64,000 bases of DNA from Cololabis saira (GCF_033807715.1 NC_084596.1:39914458-39978457); one strand, 5' to 3'. Positions 44,001 through 54,800 are shown, counted from the first letter of the stretch. Numbers and translations: made by a program. The notes: a model not told the origin generated them from the letters alone.

Positions 44001-47000
44001 TACGTTGCGGGAGGCTGAAGTGGCGGCTCCGATCCTAAAGGAGTGACCGGAGTAGTACGTGGGAGAGATGCCAGATAAGGAGAGTATGTGACGGAAGCGA
44101 TGGTGAAACCAGAAACTGGTGACGACTGTCCTGACTTGGACGCAAGAGGATCTGTCGAAGATGTACTCTGTGTTTTCCGGAAAGACAAGTAGTTGGCCAG
44201 GGTCTCGAAGTATTCAGTGGTGATTGGTCTTCGGGGATGAGAAACGAGAAAAAGAGTCGGCGATGGTGGTGGAGTGACCGGGGACATGTGCTGCACGGAG
44301 GATAAATTGATGTATGACTGAGTGCCAGACTAGACGGCGCATGAACGGCATGATGGATGTGGAGTTGGAGCGTCCTTTGTTAATTATGTCGATACTTATC
44401 GATATGAAGATGATGGCGATGACGATGGCGATGACGATGGCGATGACGATGGCGATGATGATGGCGATGATGATGCCGATGACGATGGCGATGATGATGG
44501 CGATGATGATGCCGATGACGATGGCGATGATGATGGCGGTGATGACGATGATGATGGCGATGACGAAGGCGATGATGATGACGATGGCGATGACGATGCC
44601 GATGACGATGCTGATGGCGATGGCGATGGCGATGGCGATGGCGATGACGATGGCGATGACGATGGTGATCTATGGTGATCTATGGTGATCTATGGTTCGG
44701 TCGATGCGTTGTGGTATTTGTTTGCACGCTCTGAGGGGCATCCTGCTGCGAACCATCTGCCATCGTAAAAGCCCCCAAAACCTTTTCCCGGTGAGTTTAA
44801 TGAGGGCGATGGCGTGATTGATGGTGGCGTAGTGAAGGGAGAAGTCTTCGCTCGGAATCAGGCTATTGATGCTTGGAATGGAACTGCCATAAGGCGCTGA
44901 AAGATCGACGGTGATACGTTTCTTTCCTGAGTATTTCCCGGTTGCAATGCCTAGAGGGCTTATTCGAAGGTTCGGAAAGGGAAGATGAGTGAACGGGCCG
45001 ATCATGAAGCCTTCCTTAACTTCCTTGGCGAGCGAGCGAACGACTGATTCCGGCTCGTTTATGGCGGACGGTAGATTTTTGCATTCGAAAGATGAGGACG
45101 GAAGTGAGGTAATGCCGGGGTGGAAACCTTCACTGAACCCTTTAACGAGGAACTCAACGAAGCACGGACTGGGGCGACCGCGAAGCGCCACTTCCAGAGC
45201 GGGAATGCCGATAGGTGCAGAGAGATGCTCGCCCAGCCTCCGTGAAGCTGGAAGCAAGGGCGCCGGCGGCGCTGCCGACGACAACCGGGAGAAAGCCAAA
45301 ATCCTCGCTTGGGTGGAGTGAGGCCCGGCGCGTGCAGGAACGGAGCAGGACGAGCTGGGCGCGACGGGCACCGCGCGGGCGATGAAGACGCGGCAACGCG
45401 ACTCAGTGTCCGGGCGCCCCAGCACGCGCCTCGCCGAACTGATGAAGGCGAGCTGCAGCCCCGGAAGCGAGGCGGATGCGGCATCGATAAAAGCCGCTGC
45501 CTCCGAAGCGGGGGGCTGGACCGAGGACGCTGGACAATCCGTCCAGCCCCCGGCGACGTGAAGAAAGACGAACACGCAGCATCTCTGTAAAGAGAGAAGC
45601 GTATGCGAACTCGGTCGGTGTGAGCTCTTTTGAACGGGTGAATGACTTTCCTTTCGAGTGGAGGCACCCTTCATGGTCTTCAAGATGTCCGTCTGCGGGT
45701 GGTTGGTGGAGGGAAGGCACGAGGAGGAGCGCAAGGCCAACGCAGCCACCCTCCATGATTGCCTGCGCAGGTTGGCCGGAACTGGAGAAGGGCGGAAAGC
45801 GAAAGTGCCAGGACGACGGGCGGCGAGATCAGCCACGGACGGGGCGAAACGAGCAGCTGCCCGCGGGGCCGAAACGGGTCGAGGAAGGAAACCGGGCCGA
45901 AATGCGGTGGGAGGGAGGCCGGGCACCAACGCCCCGATGCCGGCGGCTCCAACCGAGGCAACCCGCTGGGACCGACAGAGCCGGGAAGCCGAGGATCCCG
46001 GCGATCCGGTTCCGAGAGCCCCTTCCGCCGCTGGCGGTTGGGGCTGCTGAAAGAACATCCAGCTGAAAGAGCTTGCTAGCATCCCGGTGCTAGTAACCCC
46101 GGCTGAGTTAACTGATGTAGGTGCCGGGGGCGGGCTGAGGGGGTTGCTAGCATCCCGGTGCTAGCCACCCCGGCTGAGTTAGCTGTTGTAGGTGCTGGGG
46201 GTGGGCTGGGGGGGGTGCTAGCATCCCGGTGCCAGTTACCCCGGCCCCGAAGTTAGCTGTTGTAGGTTTGTTTGCGCAGGTTGGCCGGGACTGGGGAAGG
46301 GCGGGAAGCGAAAGCGTTGGGATGACGGACGGCGGGGCTAGCTGTGGACAGGGTGAAATGAGTAGTTGCCTACGGGGCCGGAACGGGTTGAGGAAGGAAA
46401 CTGGGTTGAAATGCGGTGGGAGGGATGCCGGGTACCAACATCGCGATGCCGGTGGCCCCGACCGAGGTAACCTGCTGGGACTGATGGAGGTGGGAAGCAG
46501 AGGATCCTGGCAATCCGGTGCCAAGAGCCCCTTCTACCGCTGGCGGTTGAGGCTGCTGAACGAGCATGGCGGGGGTTGCTAGCATCCCGGTGCTAGTAAC
46601 CCCGGCTGAGTTAGCTGTTGTAGGTGACGGGGGTGGGCTGGGGGGGGTGCTAGCATCCCAGTGCAGGTAACCCCGGCTGAGTTAGCTGTTTTAGGTTCCG
46701 GAGGTGGGCTGAGGGGGGAGCTAGCATCCCGGTGCTAGCAACCCCGGCCGGTCTAGCTGCTGTAATTGCTGGAGGTGGGCTGGGGGGGGCGCTGGCATCC
46801 CGGTGCCGGTGGCTTCAACTGAGGTAACCCGCTGGGGCCGATGGAGCTGGGAAGCGGAGGATCCTGGCAATCTGGTGCCAAGAGCCCCTTCTACCGCTGG
46901 CGTTTGAGGCTGCTGAAAGAGCATAGCGGGGGGGTGCTAGCATCCCGGTGCTAGTAACCCTGGCCAAAGTTAGCTATTGTAGGTGCTGGAGGTGGGCAGC

Positions 47001-50000
47001 GGGGGGCGCTGACATCCCGGTGCCAGAACCCCGGCCGGATCTAGCTGCTGTAATTGCTGGAGGTGGCAGTGTAACAATGGAATTGTTTATGTTTCCACAC
47101 GGACGGCTTAAGGTGAAGGACCGCTCATGCGCAGTTGAGGTTCCTGCAATGAGGCTACGTTGTTCGGAGATTGTGTTTAACGAGAATGTTAATAAAAGAC
47201 CTTGTGAGTAAAGGTAATGCTCAAACGTCCAGTTTGTACGATCGCTTCTCTTTTACTATTGCGGTCTATGGGAAAAGCTTTCTGGCCCCATTGGATTTTT
47301 GTTGCAGTACCGCGGCTGACCACTGGAAAAAATCGGCGTGCCTTCTGAGTGCGAGACCCGGGGGCTGGCCCTTTAATGGTGGCACCGACGTCACGGCGCG
47401 CCGTCGAAATTTGCGTGATGACTTCACCCGGAAGAGAGGCCGGTGCCGCGGAGCGGTGGCCATGTTGGCTGACTTGAGATGATTGAGAAGTTTTATTGTC
47501 AGTGCGGTGAAGGGGGCTCCTCCACCGCGCAGTGCCCTCTGGAGGGTGGCGACAGTCCAGCCCGAAACACCGCCGACGTCGGAGGTCGGCCTGCCCGGCG
47601 GCGGGCTCCGTGGCGGGACACCTGGGGCGGACGGGGCGACTCGGTATCGCTACCGAGAGGAAGCGCGGCACCCCCCGGTGGTGGGGGGGGCGGCGGATTG
47701 CGCAACCTGCGCTGTCGGGTCGAGGGCTCGGGCCAGCCCGCAGGAGAGGAGTCGGGGACCCGCGACGACAATCCCGGAGGTTCAGGAGAGGTGAACCAGG
47801 CAGGATGTGGACCACTGAGGATACGGAGCTTGACCAGCTCGCCGGCTTCCCGGGCGGCCGTGGGGGCCCGGGAGAGCGGCGCTTCAGGCGCGGCAACGGC
47901 TGAAAGTTTTCCTCCTCCGGATCCCGATCAGCTGTTCCTCATCCATGACTGTTTCCTACAGCGCTTTCAATGCGAGCGGCAGGAAGAAAATAGAAGAACA
48001 TTTAAATATCACAATATCAAGCTTGTTTTCTGTTTAGAAAGTACAAACGTAGGAAAATTACAAGTAATCCCCCATCTTTTACTTGTCTTTTTACTCTTTA
48101 TTTTAGGAGTTTCTTTCATGAGCGCACGTGCGGTGAATAAAGGCTGATTTATGGTTACGCGTAAAATCGACGGCGTAGGTTACGTGTGTGTAGACGGCGC
48201 CTTTACGTTCATTGCGCCGTGTATGTGTTTTAAATACAGAGATGACACACACAACTGAGGGTATGCCTTTCCACACGGCGCGCCGAATGATCGCGAAAAT
48301 ACGGTATTTATATATGAAATGTCAGAATAGGTAGGCTAATTATTTGACGACACCCCTGAAGCAGTCAGATGACACCCTAGGGTGCCGCAACAGCCCGGAT
48401 GAGAACGATTTGTTTAATAGGCCAACCGAGCGGGCCTTTTCCACTGTGCCAATGATTATGCCGCCGCGTGCCAATCATGGCACGCATGCCTGAGGTTGCC
48501 GACCCCTGGCCTAGAGTGAGAAAAATGTATTTTCAAGAGAAAGAAATAAAACATTTTTAACGTCAGATCATACCATGTTCAGAAGAACTAAAATACAATG
48601 CAAGAGTTACATTTCAGACTAGAGGCCTCAGTTAGCATGTTACATGTTAAAGTTAATGACGGTACCATCAGAACACGACTGAATGAGAAGGACTTGTTTG
48701 AAAAGTATGTAGAGCTTCCAGAAGTCTGGAAACAATGTTCTTTTGAGACACAAAAGTTGATTTATTTGATTTGGTGTCCTAAGTGATCACCAAATAAATA
48801 CTCAATTCAGTTCAGTTCAGTTTTATTTACTGAGCACCAGTTCACAGCAAATGTAATCTCAAGGCACAAGTTCACAATCGCGTTCAACTCGTTCAAATTA
48901 GTCCAATAAATACAAAGCCAGTAGACAATACCAATAATTATTATTGCTTCACTGAAGAGGCCAAAAGATTGCATCATAAATTGTCTTAGATACAATCCTC
49001 CATCCTGAGCAAGCACCAGGCGACTCTGGAAAGGAAAAAAAACTCCCCTTTAACAGAAATTCTGGTTGACTCAGGAAGGACGGCCATTTGCCTCTATCAG
49101 TATACCGCAGTATATCCCAGTATATCCCAGTATACCCCAGTATACCGCAGTATACCCCAGTATACCGCAGTATATCCCAGTATATACCAGTATGTTCCAG
49201 TATACACCTTCATACTCCAGTATATACCAGTTTATATCATTATACCCCAGTATATACCGGGATTTTAGCAGATCTGCCGCCGTTTGCTTCACTGAAACCT
49301 GGCTCAGTGATCTGATCCCGGACAGCGCAGTACGGCTGCCGGGATTCCAGCTCATCCGAGCGGATCGCAGCAGGGAACTCTCAGGAAAGAAAAAAGGTGG
49401 CGGGATCTGCTTCTATATAAACGAAGGTTGGTGTACGGATGTCACAGTGCTAAAAGACTCTTGCAGCCCTCACTTAGAGTCACTTTTCGTAAACTACAGA
49501 CCGTTTTTTCCCCGTGGGAGTTTTCATCCTTTGTTCTGGTCGGCGTCTACATTCCACCGGACGCGTGTGTGGCTGAAGCCACGCAGCGGCTAGCCGACCA
49601 GATAACAGACCTGGAGAAAAAACTCCCAAACTCATTCTTTATTGTTTTGGGGGATTTTAACAGAGCAAACCTCACTCATGAACTCCCGAAATTCAGGCAA
49701 CATTTCACGTGTCCCACCAGGGACACGCATACCCTGGACCATTGTTACACCATTATTAAGAACGCATACCGCTCTGTTCCCCGCGCAGCTCTTGGACACT
49801 CGGATCACTGTCTGCTTCATCTGATCCCGACCTACAGGCAGAAACTAAAAACCTCTAAGCCTGTAGTGAGGACTGTGAAGAAGTGGACAGAGGAGTCAAA
49901 GCTGAAGATTCAGGCTTGCTTCGAGTGCACAGACTGGAGTGTCTTTGAAGCTACGGCCTCAGATCTCCATGAACTGACTGACACTGTGACATCCTACATC

Positions 50001-50351
50001 AGTTTTTGTGAAGACATGTGTGTGCAGACCAATACCTTCTGCACATACAACAACGACAAGCCCTGGTTCTCTTCGAACCTCCGGAAGCTGCGCCGAGACA
50101 AGGAGGATGCCTACAGGAGCAGCAACCGAGCCCTGTTCAAGCAGGCCAAAAAGACACTGACAAGGGAGATCAGGAAAGCGAAGCGATCCTACGGCGAACG
50201 GCTGCAGAATCGCCTCTCTGCCAACCCTGACCCCTCTTCTGTGTGGAGAGGTCTGCAGAACATCACGGGGCTCAAAAGAACAGTTACACGCCCTGCAGGC
50301 AACCTCAAGCTGGCCAACCAGCTGAACAATTTTTACTGCCGATTCGATGAC

Positions 50352-50393
<42 letters not shown>

Positions 50394-53300
50394 CCATCAT
50401 CATCACCATCATCATCACCACCATCACCATCATCATCATCATCATCATCACCACCACCACCCCCCTCCCCCCCAGCTGCTCCACCAACACCATGCCCTCA
50501 TGCCTCAAACGCTCCACCATCATCCCAGTCCCGAAGAAACCCACCATCACAGGACTAAATGATTACAGACCCGTCGCCCTGACGTCTGTGGTCCTGAAGA
50601 CCTTTGAGCGGCTGGTGTTGAGCCACCTGAAGGACACCACAGGTTCCCTGCTCGACCCCCTGCAGTTTGCTTACCGGGCAAACAGGTCGGTGGATGATGC
50701 AGTCAACATAGGACTGCACCACATCCTGCGTCATCTCGACACCTCAGGAACTTACGCGAGGATCCTGTTCCTCACCACTGCTCTTCTCCCTCTACACCAA
50801 CGACTGCACCTCAAGGGACTCGTCTGTGAAGCTCCTGAAGTACGCGGACGACACCACCGTCATCGGTCTGATCCGGGAGGGTGACGAGTCCGCGTACAGA
50901 CGGGAGGTGGAACAGCTGGTCCACTGGTGCGGTCGGAACCACCTGGAGCTGAACCCGCTCAAGACTGTGGAGATGACGATGGATTTCAGAAAAAACCCAC
51001 CGCCACTCCCCCCCCTCACCATCCTCAACAGCACCGTCTCCACCACAGACTCCTTCAAGTTCCTGGGGTCCACCATCTCCCGGGACCTGAAGTGGACCAC
51101 CCACATCAACTCTGTCAGGAAGAAGGCGCAGCAGAGGTTGTACTTCCTACGCCAGCTCAGGAAGTTTAACCTGCCACAGCAGCTGCTGATCACCTTCTAC
51201 TCTGCCATTATCCAGTCTGTTCTCTGCTCTTCCATCACTGTCTGGTTTGGATCAGCCACCAAACTGGACAGGCACAGACTGCAACGGACAATCAGGTCTG
51301 CAGAGAGGATAGTTGGGACTAACCTCCCATCTATCGACGACCTGTACCGGTCCAGGACCAGGAAATGGGCAGGTCGAATCTCTGCTGACCCCTCACACCC
51401 GGGACATAGTCTGTTCCAACTCCTCCCCTCTGGACGGCGCTACAGAGCACTGTACGCCAGAACCTCCAGACACAAAGACAGTTTCTTCCCGCAAGCGGTT
51501 GCTCTGATGAACTCTCACAAATAACAGTCTCAGAGTAACCAAACACGTGCAAAATAAATAAATAAATAAATCATCTAGCACCCTCTTTAATAATCATGTC
51601 TGCCTCACTCTGCTGCACCTCTCACTTTGTATTTCTTTTGTATAATTTTTTTCTTGTATTTTTGTATAATTTTGTCTGTTAAAATTGTAAACAGGTTATA
51701 CTTATTCTTATTTTTATTCAGAACTGTCTTTCTCACTACCTCAGACTGCTGCACCTTTAAAATGTTTATACTGTACATAGAAATACCACATTTGTTTATT
51801 GTTTATTCTTAATACCAAAGAGCGAAATTACCGGAGTCAAATTCCTTGTTGGACAATGTTCGAACCAGGCCAATAAAGCTGATTCTGATTCTGATTCTGA
51901 TATTCCAACAAACCCCAGTATATAACAGCGTACTCCAGATATTCCAGTATACTCCAGTATACTTCAGTATATACCTGTATATTCCAACACACCCCAGTAC
52001 ATACCAGTATATTCCAATATCCCACTGCTTGCTTCCATCTGTCTGTGTAGATGTCTGCTATATGCTTGCTGACATCCTGGCCTGTTTGTTTCTGCTCATC
52101 TTCTAAAGGTCAACCATGTGTGATGGAACCAGCTGATTACCCAGACATAAACCTATCTTCAACTACGTATATGGAAGAGGGACAATCAAAGTCTTTTCCA
52201 TGCCGGATGCGAGGCTACACTCTTTATGCTCGGTGCAACAACAGAACATTGGAAACCACCGGCTGTAAGTCTAAAAGTGTCTTTTCGTTTCAATTTAATA
52301 CTCCACATGACCAGACATGATTTCAGCCCTTTTATTATCAGCTGGTTCATATGGAGACTAATTATCCAGGATTTGATATATTGCTGCAGAACTGGCTTAA
52401 ATGAACATGAAGGGAAAAAAGAAAAACTGAGTTGAATTATTAAAATGCAGGAATTTCTTTTCCATCGTTTTTCCTTATTGTCAATAAGTTATTAAAAATA
52501 TTCACAAACAAACAAATTACACAGCATGCCATGGCTTGTCCCTCTGAGCTTCCACCAAAATATTAGTTTCTCTCACAATATTGTTTTTCTCAAGGGCTTT
52601 AAATATAATGTAAGTGCAATTATCTTTAACTTACAGGAAACTCAAAACTGTTGTACAACAGTACAACATTATGTATTGTGATTAATTATTACAAATGATT
52701 GAGATGATTGAGTTTTGCAGTACATTTCACACCGTTGGTATTTAAAATCAACAAAAAAACACATCTGGATAAATTTGTTAGTACCTTTCCGTGAAAGAAA
52801 TTAAACCCAAAATGGTAACTGATATAACTTACACGTATACATTAATTAATAATTTACTGAACACTGACTAATGGAAATTAGACATTGCTTTTAAGCAGAA
52901 AACCAAAAAGAGAATAGAAAAGCAAAGAAACAACAAAAGGCAAAGAAACAATAAAAAAGCAAAGAAACATTTACAGATGGTCAATTGCACTTATAAGCTT
53001 CAAAAATAGCTTTACAAACCATTTTCTTAAATACAAAAAAAGAATGACATGTTTTTAAATTTATGTTGGCATCATTCCAGAATTTAACTCCAGTGATGGA
53101 GACACATCTCCTTTTCATACCTTTTTTAGCTATTTGTTTTGTGAAATTGCAGACACCTCTAAGATTGTAACGAGTGTCCTGAATTGAAAAGAACCTCTGT
53201 ATTGGGTCAGGGAGCATTTTTGATTTTGCTTTGAACATAATTTGCATGATTTTAAAATAAAACAAATCATAAAATTTAATAACATGAGAGTTTAGAAAAA

Positions 53301-54800
53301 GTGGATCTGTGTGAGCGTAGTAATCAGCCTTATTGATGATACGTATGGCTCGTTTTTGAAGTTTTATTATTGAATTTAAGGTGGTTTTAAAGGTGGATCC
53401 CCACAATTCCACACAGTAAGATAAATAGGGAACAACATTTCACATCGTTGGTATTTAAAATCAACAAAAAAACACATCTGGATAAATTTGTTAGTACCTT
53501 TCCGTGAATGAAAGAAAACCCAAAATGGTCACTGAAATAACTTACATGTTTACATTAATTAATACTTTACTTTACGCTGAACGCTGACTAATGGAAATTA
53601 GACATTGCTTTTAAGTTGTAGTTAACAGTTATTAAAAAATATTAACCAAACATTTTTTTAGTTGTGTGTTTGGGTCATTATTCTGTCAGAGGACACATGA
53701 CTCGTGACTGACACCGATCTTTCTGAATCTGGGCAGCACATTTCAATCCAGAACGCTTTGATAGTCTTGAGATTTCATTGTTCCTCCATAGGGCCAAAGA
53801 CGCCCTGTGTCAGACGCAGCAAAGCAGGTCCAGAACAGAACCGAATCTCAGTCATGTAGCGACAGTCTTCAGTTTGAATTCTATATTTTTATGTCTGAAC
53901 ATAGAGCTGATGAGTCTTGTCAAAAAGCTTCAGTTTTGTCTCATATGTTAAAAGACCATTCCAGTACGGTTTTTGTTTGATTTGCTTCCAACAGTGGAGT
54001 CCTCAGTTGTCCACTTTGTCTCAAACAGTCATGGATGGTGTGATCTGAGTCGTATGGACCTTGACTTTTTAGTTCACCTTCAATCTCTGACTTTAGTTTA
54101 ACATTTCACTATGGTCTAACTATTTTACATTTTTTCTGGGCCATTAATTATTTTGTCCAGGCGACTTACATTAGTTTTTTTTTTTTTTCTTCAATTTAAA
54201 AAATGTATTATTATTAAGATGTATTACTGTGCATCTGCACTGGTGACCTGTCCAGGGTGAACCCCTGCCTTTGGCCTGTAATGAGCTGGAATAGATTCCA
54301 GCAGATGCCGGTGACCCTGTACATGATTGAGAGGGAATAGAACATGGATGGATGGATTAATGTGCATTCACTCCTACTGCATCACAAAATAAGGCTTGAC
54401 AAAACCTCAAAACAGCAATGATAAAAAAGATCAGCATTCATTATCTTGTGATTTATTGATATCATGAAGATGAAAAAAGGAACAAGCATTTTATTTCACA
54501 AGATTCTTTATTTTCAACTGCAGTTGCAGCCTCACCCAAATGTAATTAATTATTAACAACTAAAGTTATTGAAGTGAATGTGTGCATTCAAATATTCACT
54601 CTTCACAATTATCACTTTCTTCTACTGGATTATTTACAGGTTGTTACAACGACTACATACAATATGTAAGTGCTGTGGATTTTCTTTTTTCAGAGATTGA
54701 TATTATTTTCAAACTGGTTGTGTTTAAATCAGCATTTAACAAAAATTATGTGGTTTTCTTATTTCAGCCAGGTTACTGTGTGTTTACTTCAAGATGGTAA
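40989..54800 (+). CDS. Gene D: factor H-like protein with a different 3' end
   Basis: Proposed exons 40989-41040, 41137-41328, 52109-52264, 54640-54665, 54768-54800 join in frame (459 nt, 152 residues). The first two match genes B and C. The 52109 exon encodes a divergent CCP ([27 protein letters not shown]) whose EEGQS...F.C...GY run recalls factor H CCP20. The 26-nt micro-exon reads CCYNDYIQY and the last exon [10 protein letters not shown]. Linker and CCP19-like exons were not found; 10.8 kb of transposons lie between exons 2 and 3. It may therefore be a disrupted gene, a rearranged one, or two fragments. Sequons NLSS and NNRT are present in the terminal module. Poly(A) signal at 54924. 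Confidence 0.55.
41137..41328 (+). CDS. Gene D exon 2: CCP module
   Basis: 192 nt, phase 1-1. [30 protein letters not shown]. The NVSY sequon of B and C is KVFY here. Confidence 0.88.
   Translation, partial: HKAQHRLVVLPPWIMVISSLQKCFILMKPTSSMSVKTDISHQGRAGLQPAHVRMVTGLLSLGV
41957..43614 (-). mobile_element. 5'-truncated LINE in gene D intron
   Basis: A 287-codon minus-strand frame (42745-43608) contains [39 protein letters not shown] and [14 protein letters not shown], the C-terminal half of a jockey/L2-group polymerase. The 3' UTR ends in (AATTG)n. An 8-bp duplication GAATCAGT flanks it (41949-41956, 43615-43622). Genes B and C have the empty site (20528, 29423). The 3' UTR holds an internal tandem copy near 42240-42590. 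Confidence 0.88.
43890..44120 (-). pseudogene. Tyrosine recombinase C-terminal relic
   Basis: Across two frames the minus strand reads [14 protein letters not shown], then [13 protein letters not shown], then HRYIRSD, covering the conserved second Arg and the catalytic Tyr regions. At least two frameshifts. Confidence 0.75.
44400..44680. repeat. (GATGGC/GATGAC)n microsatellite
   Basis: Imperfect 6-bp repeat array of about 280 bp. It sits between polymerase and recombinase relics and is bounded by two copies of a GATCTATGG(A/T)TCGGTCGAT sequence (43804 and 44689). Confidence 0.92.
44690..46082 (-). pseudogene. DIRS gag-like and polymerase N-terminal frame
   Basis: A 470-codon frame, open but chimeric. 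The first 300 residues are Pro/Ala/Arg-rich with no known fold. Residues around 310-430 match the DIRS polymerase start, ending at HAIALIK before unrelated sequence. Confidence 0.65.
46074..47060. repeat. Tandem repeats in the DIRS gag-like region
   Basis: GCTAGCATCCCGGTGCTAGT recurs with a period of about 72 bp (near 46074, 46146, 46217, 46577, 46648, 46720, 46936). A longer coding repeat ([15 protein letters not shown]...) occurs three times, at about 46030, 46560 and 46900. Confidence 0.85.
47061..48137. other. CpG-rich region, function unknown
   Basis: From about 47280 to 47920 it is very G/C- and CpG-rich. Long frames occur on both strands but none is recognisable. It may be the 5' end of the DIRS element or a separate CpG island. 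Confidence 0.5.
48141..48230. mobile_element. Harbinger MITE, left end only
   Basis: AGGCTGATTTATGGTTACGC and the GACGGCGTAGG core match the family at 18421; the right half is missing. Confidence 0.5.
48340..48515. mobile_element. hAT-type right end
   Basis: Ends AGGTTGCCGACCCCTGGC, the reverse complement of the CAGGGGTCGGCAACCT terminus found in many vertebrate hAT elements. Upstream [14 protein letters not shown] coding is visible. The left end was not found. Confidence 0.5.
48598..48786 (+). pseudogene. Possible Tc1/mariner transposase fragment
   Basis: Open frame of 62 codons with [14 protein letters not shown], reminiscent of the 'TIRR.L...GL.' helix-turn-helix of Tc1 transposases. The match is weak. 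Confidence 0.25.
48808..49080. mobile_element. LINE tail (TTCAGTTCAGTTTTATTTA type)
   Basis: AATTCAGTTCAGTTCAGTTT then a 3' UTR-like block ending ACTCCCCTTTAACAGAAATTC, similar in style to the LINE 3' UTR at 41957 but a different family member. Confidence 0.5.
49098..49260. repeat. Decamer minisatellite CAGTATATCC, left part
   Basis: Ten-base period (CAGTATATCC, CAGTATACCC, CAGTATACCG). It resumes at 51900-52022 on the other side of a LINE. Confidence 0.9.
49262..51895 (+). mobile_element. LINE with endonuclease and polymerase, inserted in decamer array
   Basis: Endonuclease motifs FTETWL (49290), [19 protein letters not shown] and [11 protein letters not shown]; polymerase motifs [28 protein letters not shown], then [27 protein letters not shown] and the C-terminus to 51524. 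Between ARILF (50770) and the YADD region about 200 bp are deleted, removing catalytic motif A. A (TCA)n expansion at 50350-50455 adds a long Ser run. The 3' end is (TTCTGA)n. It lies between two parts of a decamer repeat. Confidence 0.85.
50350..50460. repeat. (TCA)n microsatellite inside the LINE
   Basis: TCA/CCA triplets that read as poly-Ser in the LINE frame and as poly-His or poly-Met in others. Confidence 0.95.
51900..52022. repeat. Decamer minisatellite, right part
   Basis: More diverged CCAGTATACT/CCAGTATATA units continuing the array at 49098-49260. Confidence 0.75.
52109..52264 (+). CDS. Gene D exon 3: divergent terminal CCP
   Basis: 156 nt, phase 1-1, acceptor TTCTAAAG and donor GTAAGT. 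Four or five Cys but no conserved Trp, as in the CCP20-like exon of A-C. The 60 nt before it match a LINE fragment at 11750-11815. Confidence 0.7.
52265..52722. other. Unassigned intron sequence of gene D
   Basis: A/T-rich, without repeat borders or conserved frames. Confidence 0.5.
52723..52897. repeat. 175-bp direct repeat, left copy
   Basis: Runs from ATTTCACACCGTTGGTATTT to GACATTGCTTTTAAG. The right copy is at 53440-53614, about 90 percent alike. A LINE fragment lies between them. Confidence 0.85.
52898..53438 (-). mobile_element. LINE polymerase C-terminal fragment
   Basis: A 143-codon minus frame reads [56 protein letters not shown] and [15 protein letters not shown], the C-terminus of a fish LINE polymerase. 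Flanked by 175-bp direct repeats. Confidence 0.75.
53440..53614. repeat. 175-bp direct repeat, right copy
   Basis: See the left copy at 52723-52897. Confidence 0.85.
53615..54245. other. Unassigned intron sequence of gene D
   Basis: Includes a stretch at 53690-54110 (TCAGAGGACACATGACTCG onward) that looks like a decayed DNA transposon interior, without visible ends. Confidence 0.4.
54246..54358 (+). mobile_element. LINE 3' tail with (GGAT)n end
   Basis: GTGACCTGTCCAGGGTGAAC then a CCTGCCTTTGGCC block and ATGGATGGATGGA, a very common fish LINE/SINE tail. Confidence 0.6.
54640..54665 (+). CDS. Gene D exon 4: 26-nt Cys-Cys micro-exon
   Basis: Acceptor TATTTACAG and donor GTAAGT, same 26-nt length, same CC start and same phases as the tail exon of A, B, C and the orphan copy. 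Confidence 0.65.
54768..54800 (+). CDS. Gene D exon 5: C-terminus
   Basis: Acceptor TTATTTCAG, reads [10 protein letters not shown] and TAA. The 102-nt intron before it is itself open and in frame, so retention would reach the same stop. Confidence 0.6.
   Translation, partial: PGYCVFTSRW

Larger units (their letters stand above)
43735..47060 (-). mobile_element. DIRS-type tyrosine-recombinase retrotransposon, decayed
   Basis: Minus-strand coding order: Pro-rich gag-like frame with tandem repeats, start of the polymerase ([50 protein letters not shown]), then the polymerase core is missing, then a tyrosine recombinase C-terminus. This order and these motifs are typical of DIRS elements in fish. 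Frameshifts and a microsatellite in place of the core mark it as dead. Confidence 0.78.

Noticed and set aside
44314..44688. Frame rich in MAMTMAMM
   Set aside because: Pure translation of the GATGGC/GATGAC microsatellite.
45059..46079. Plus-strand frames opposite the DIRS coding region
   Set aside because: The recognisable DIRS motifs are on the minus strand; plus frames are G/C-rich shadows.
47479..48147. 222-codon frame in the CpG-rich block
   Set aside because: G/C-rich sequence lengthens frames by chance on both strands; no recognisable domain and it runs into a Harbinger MITE.
50305..50562. Poly-His and poly-Met frames
   Set aside because: Other-frame readings of the TCA microsatellite in the LINE.
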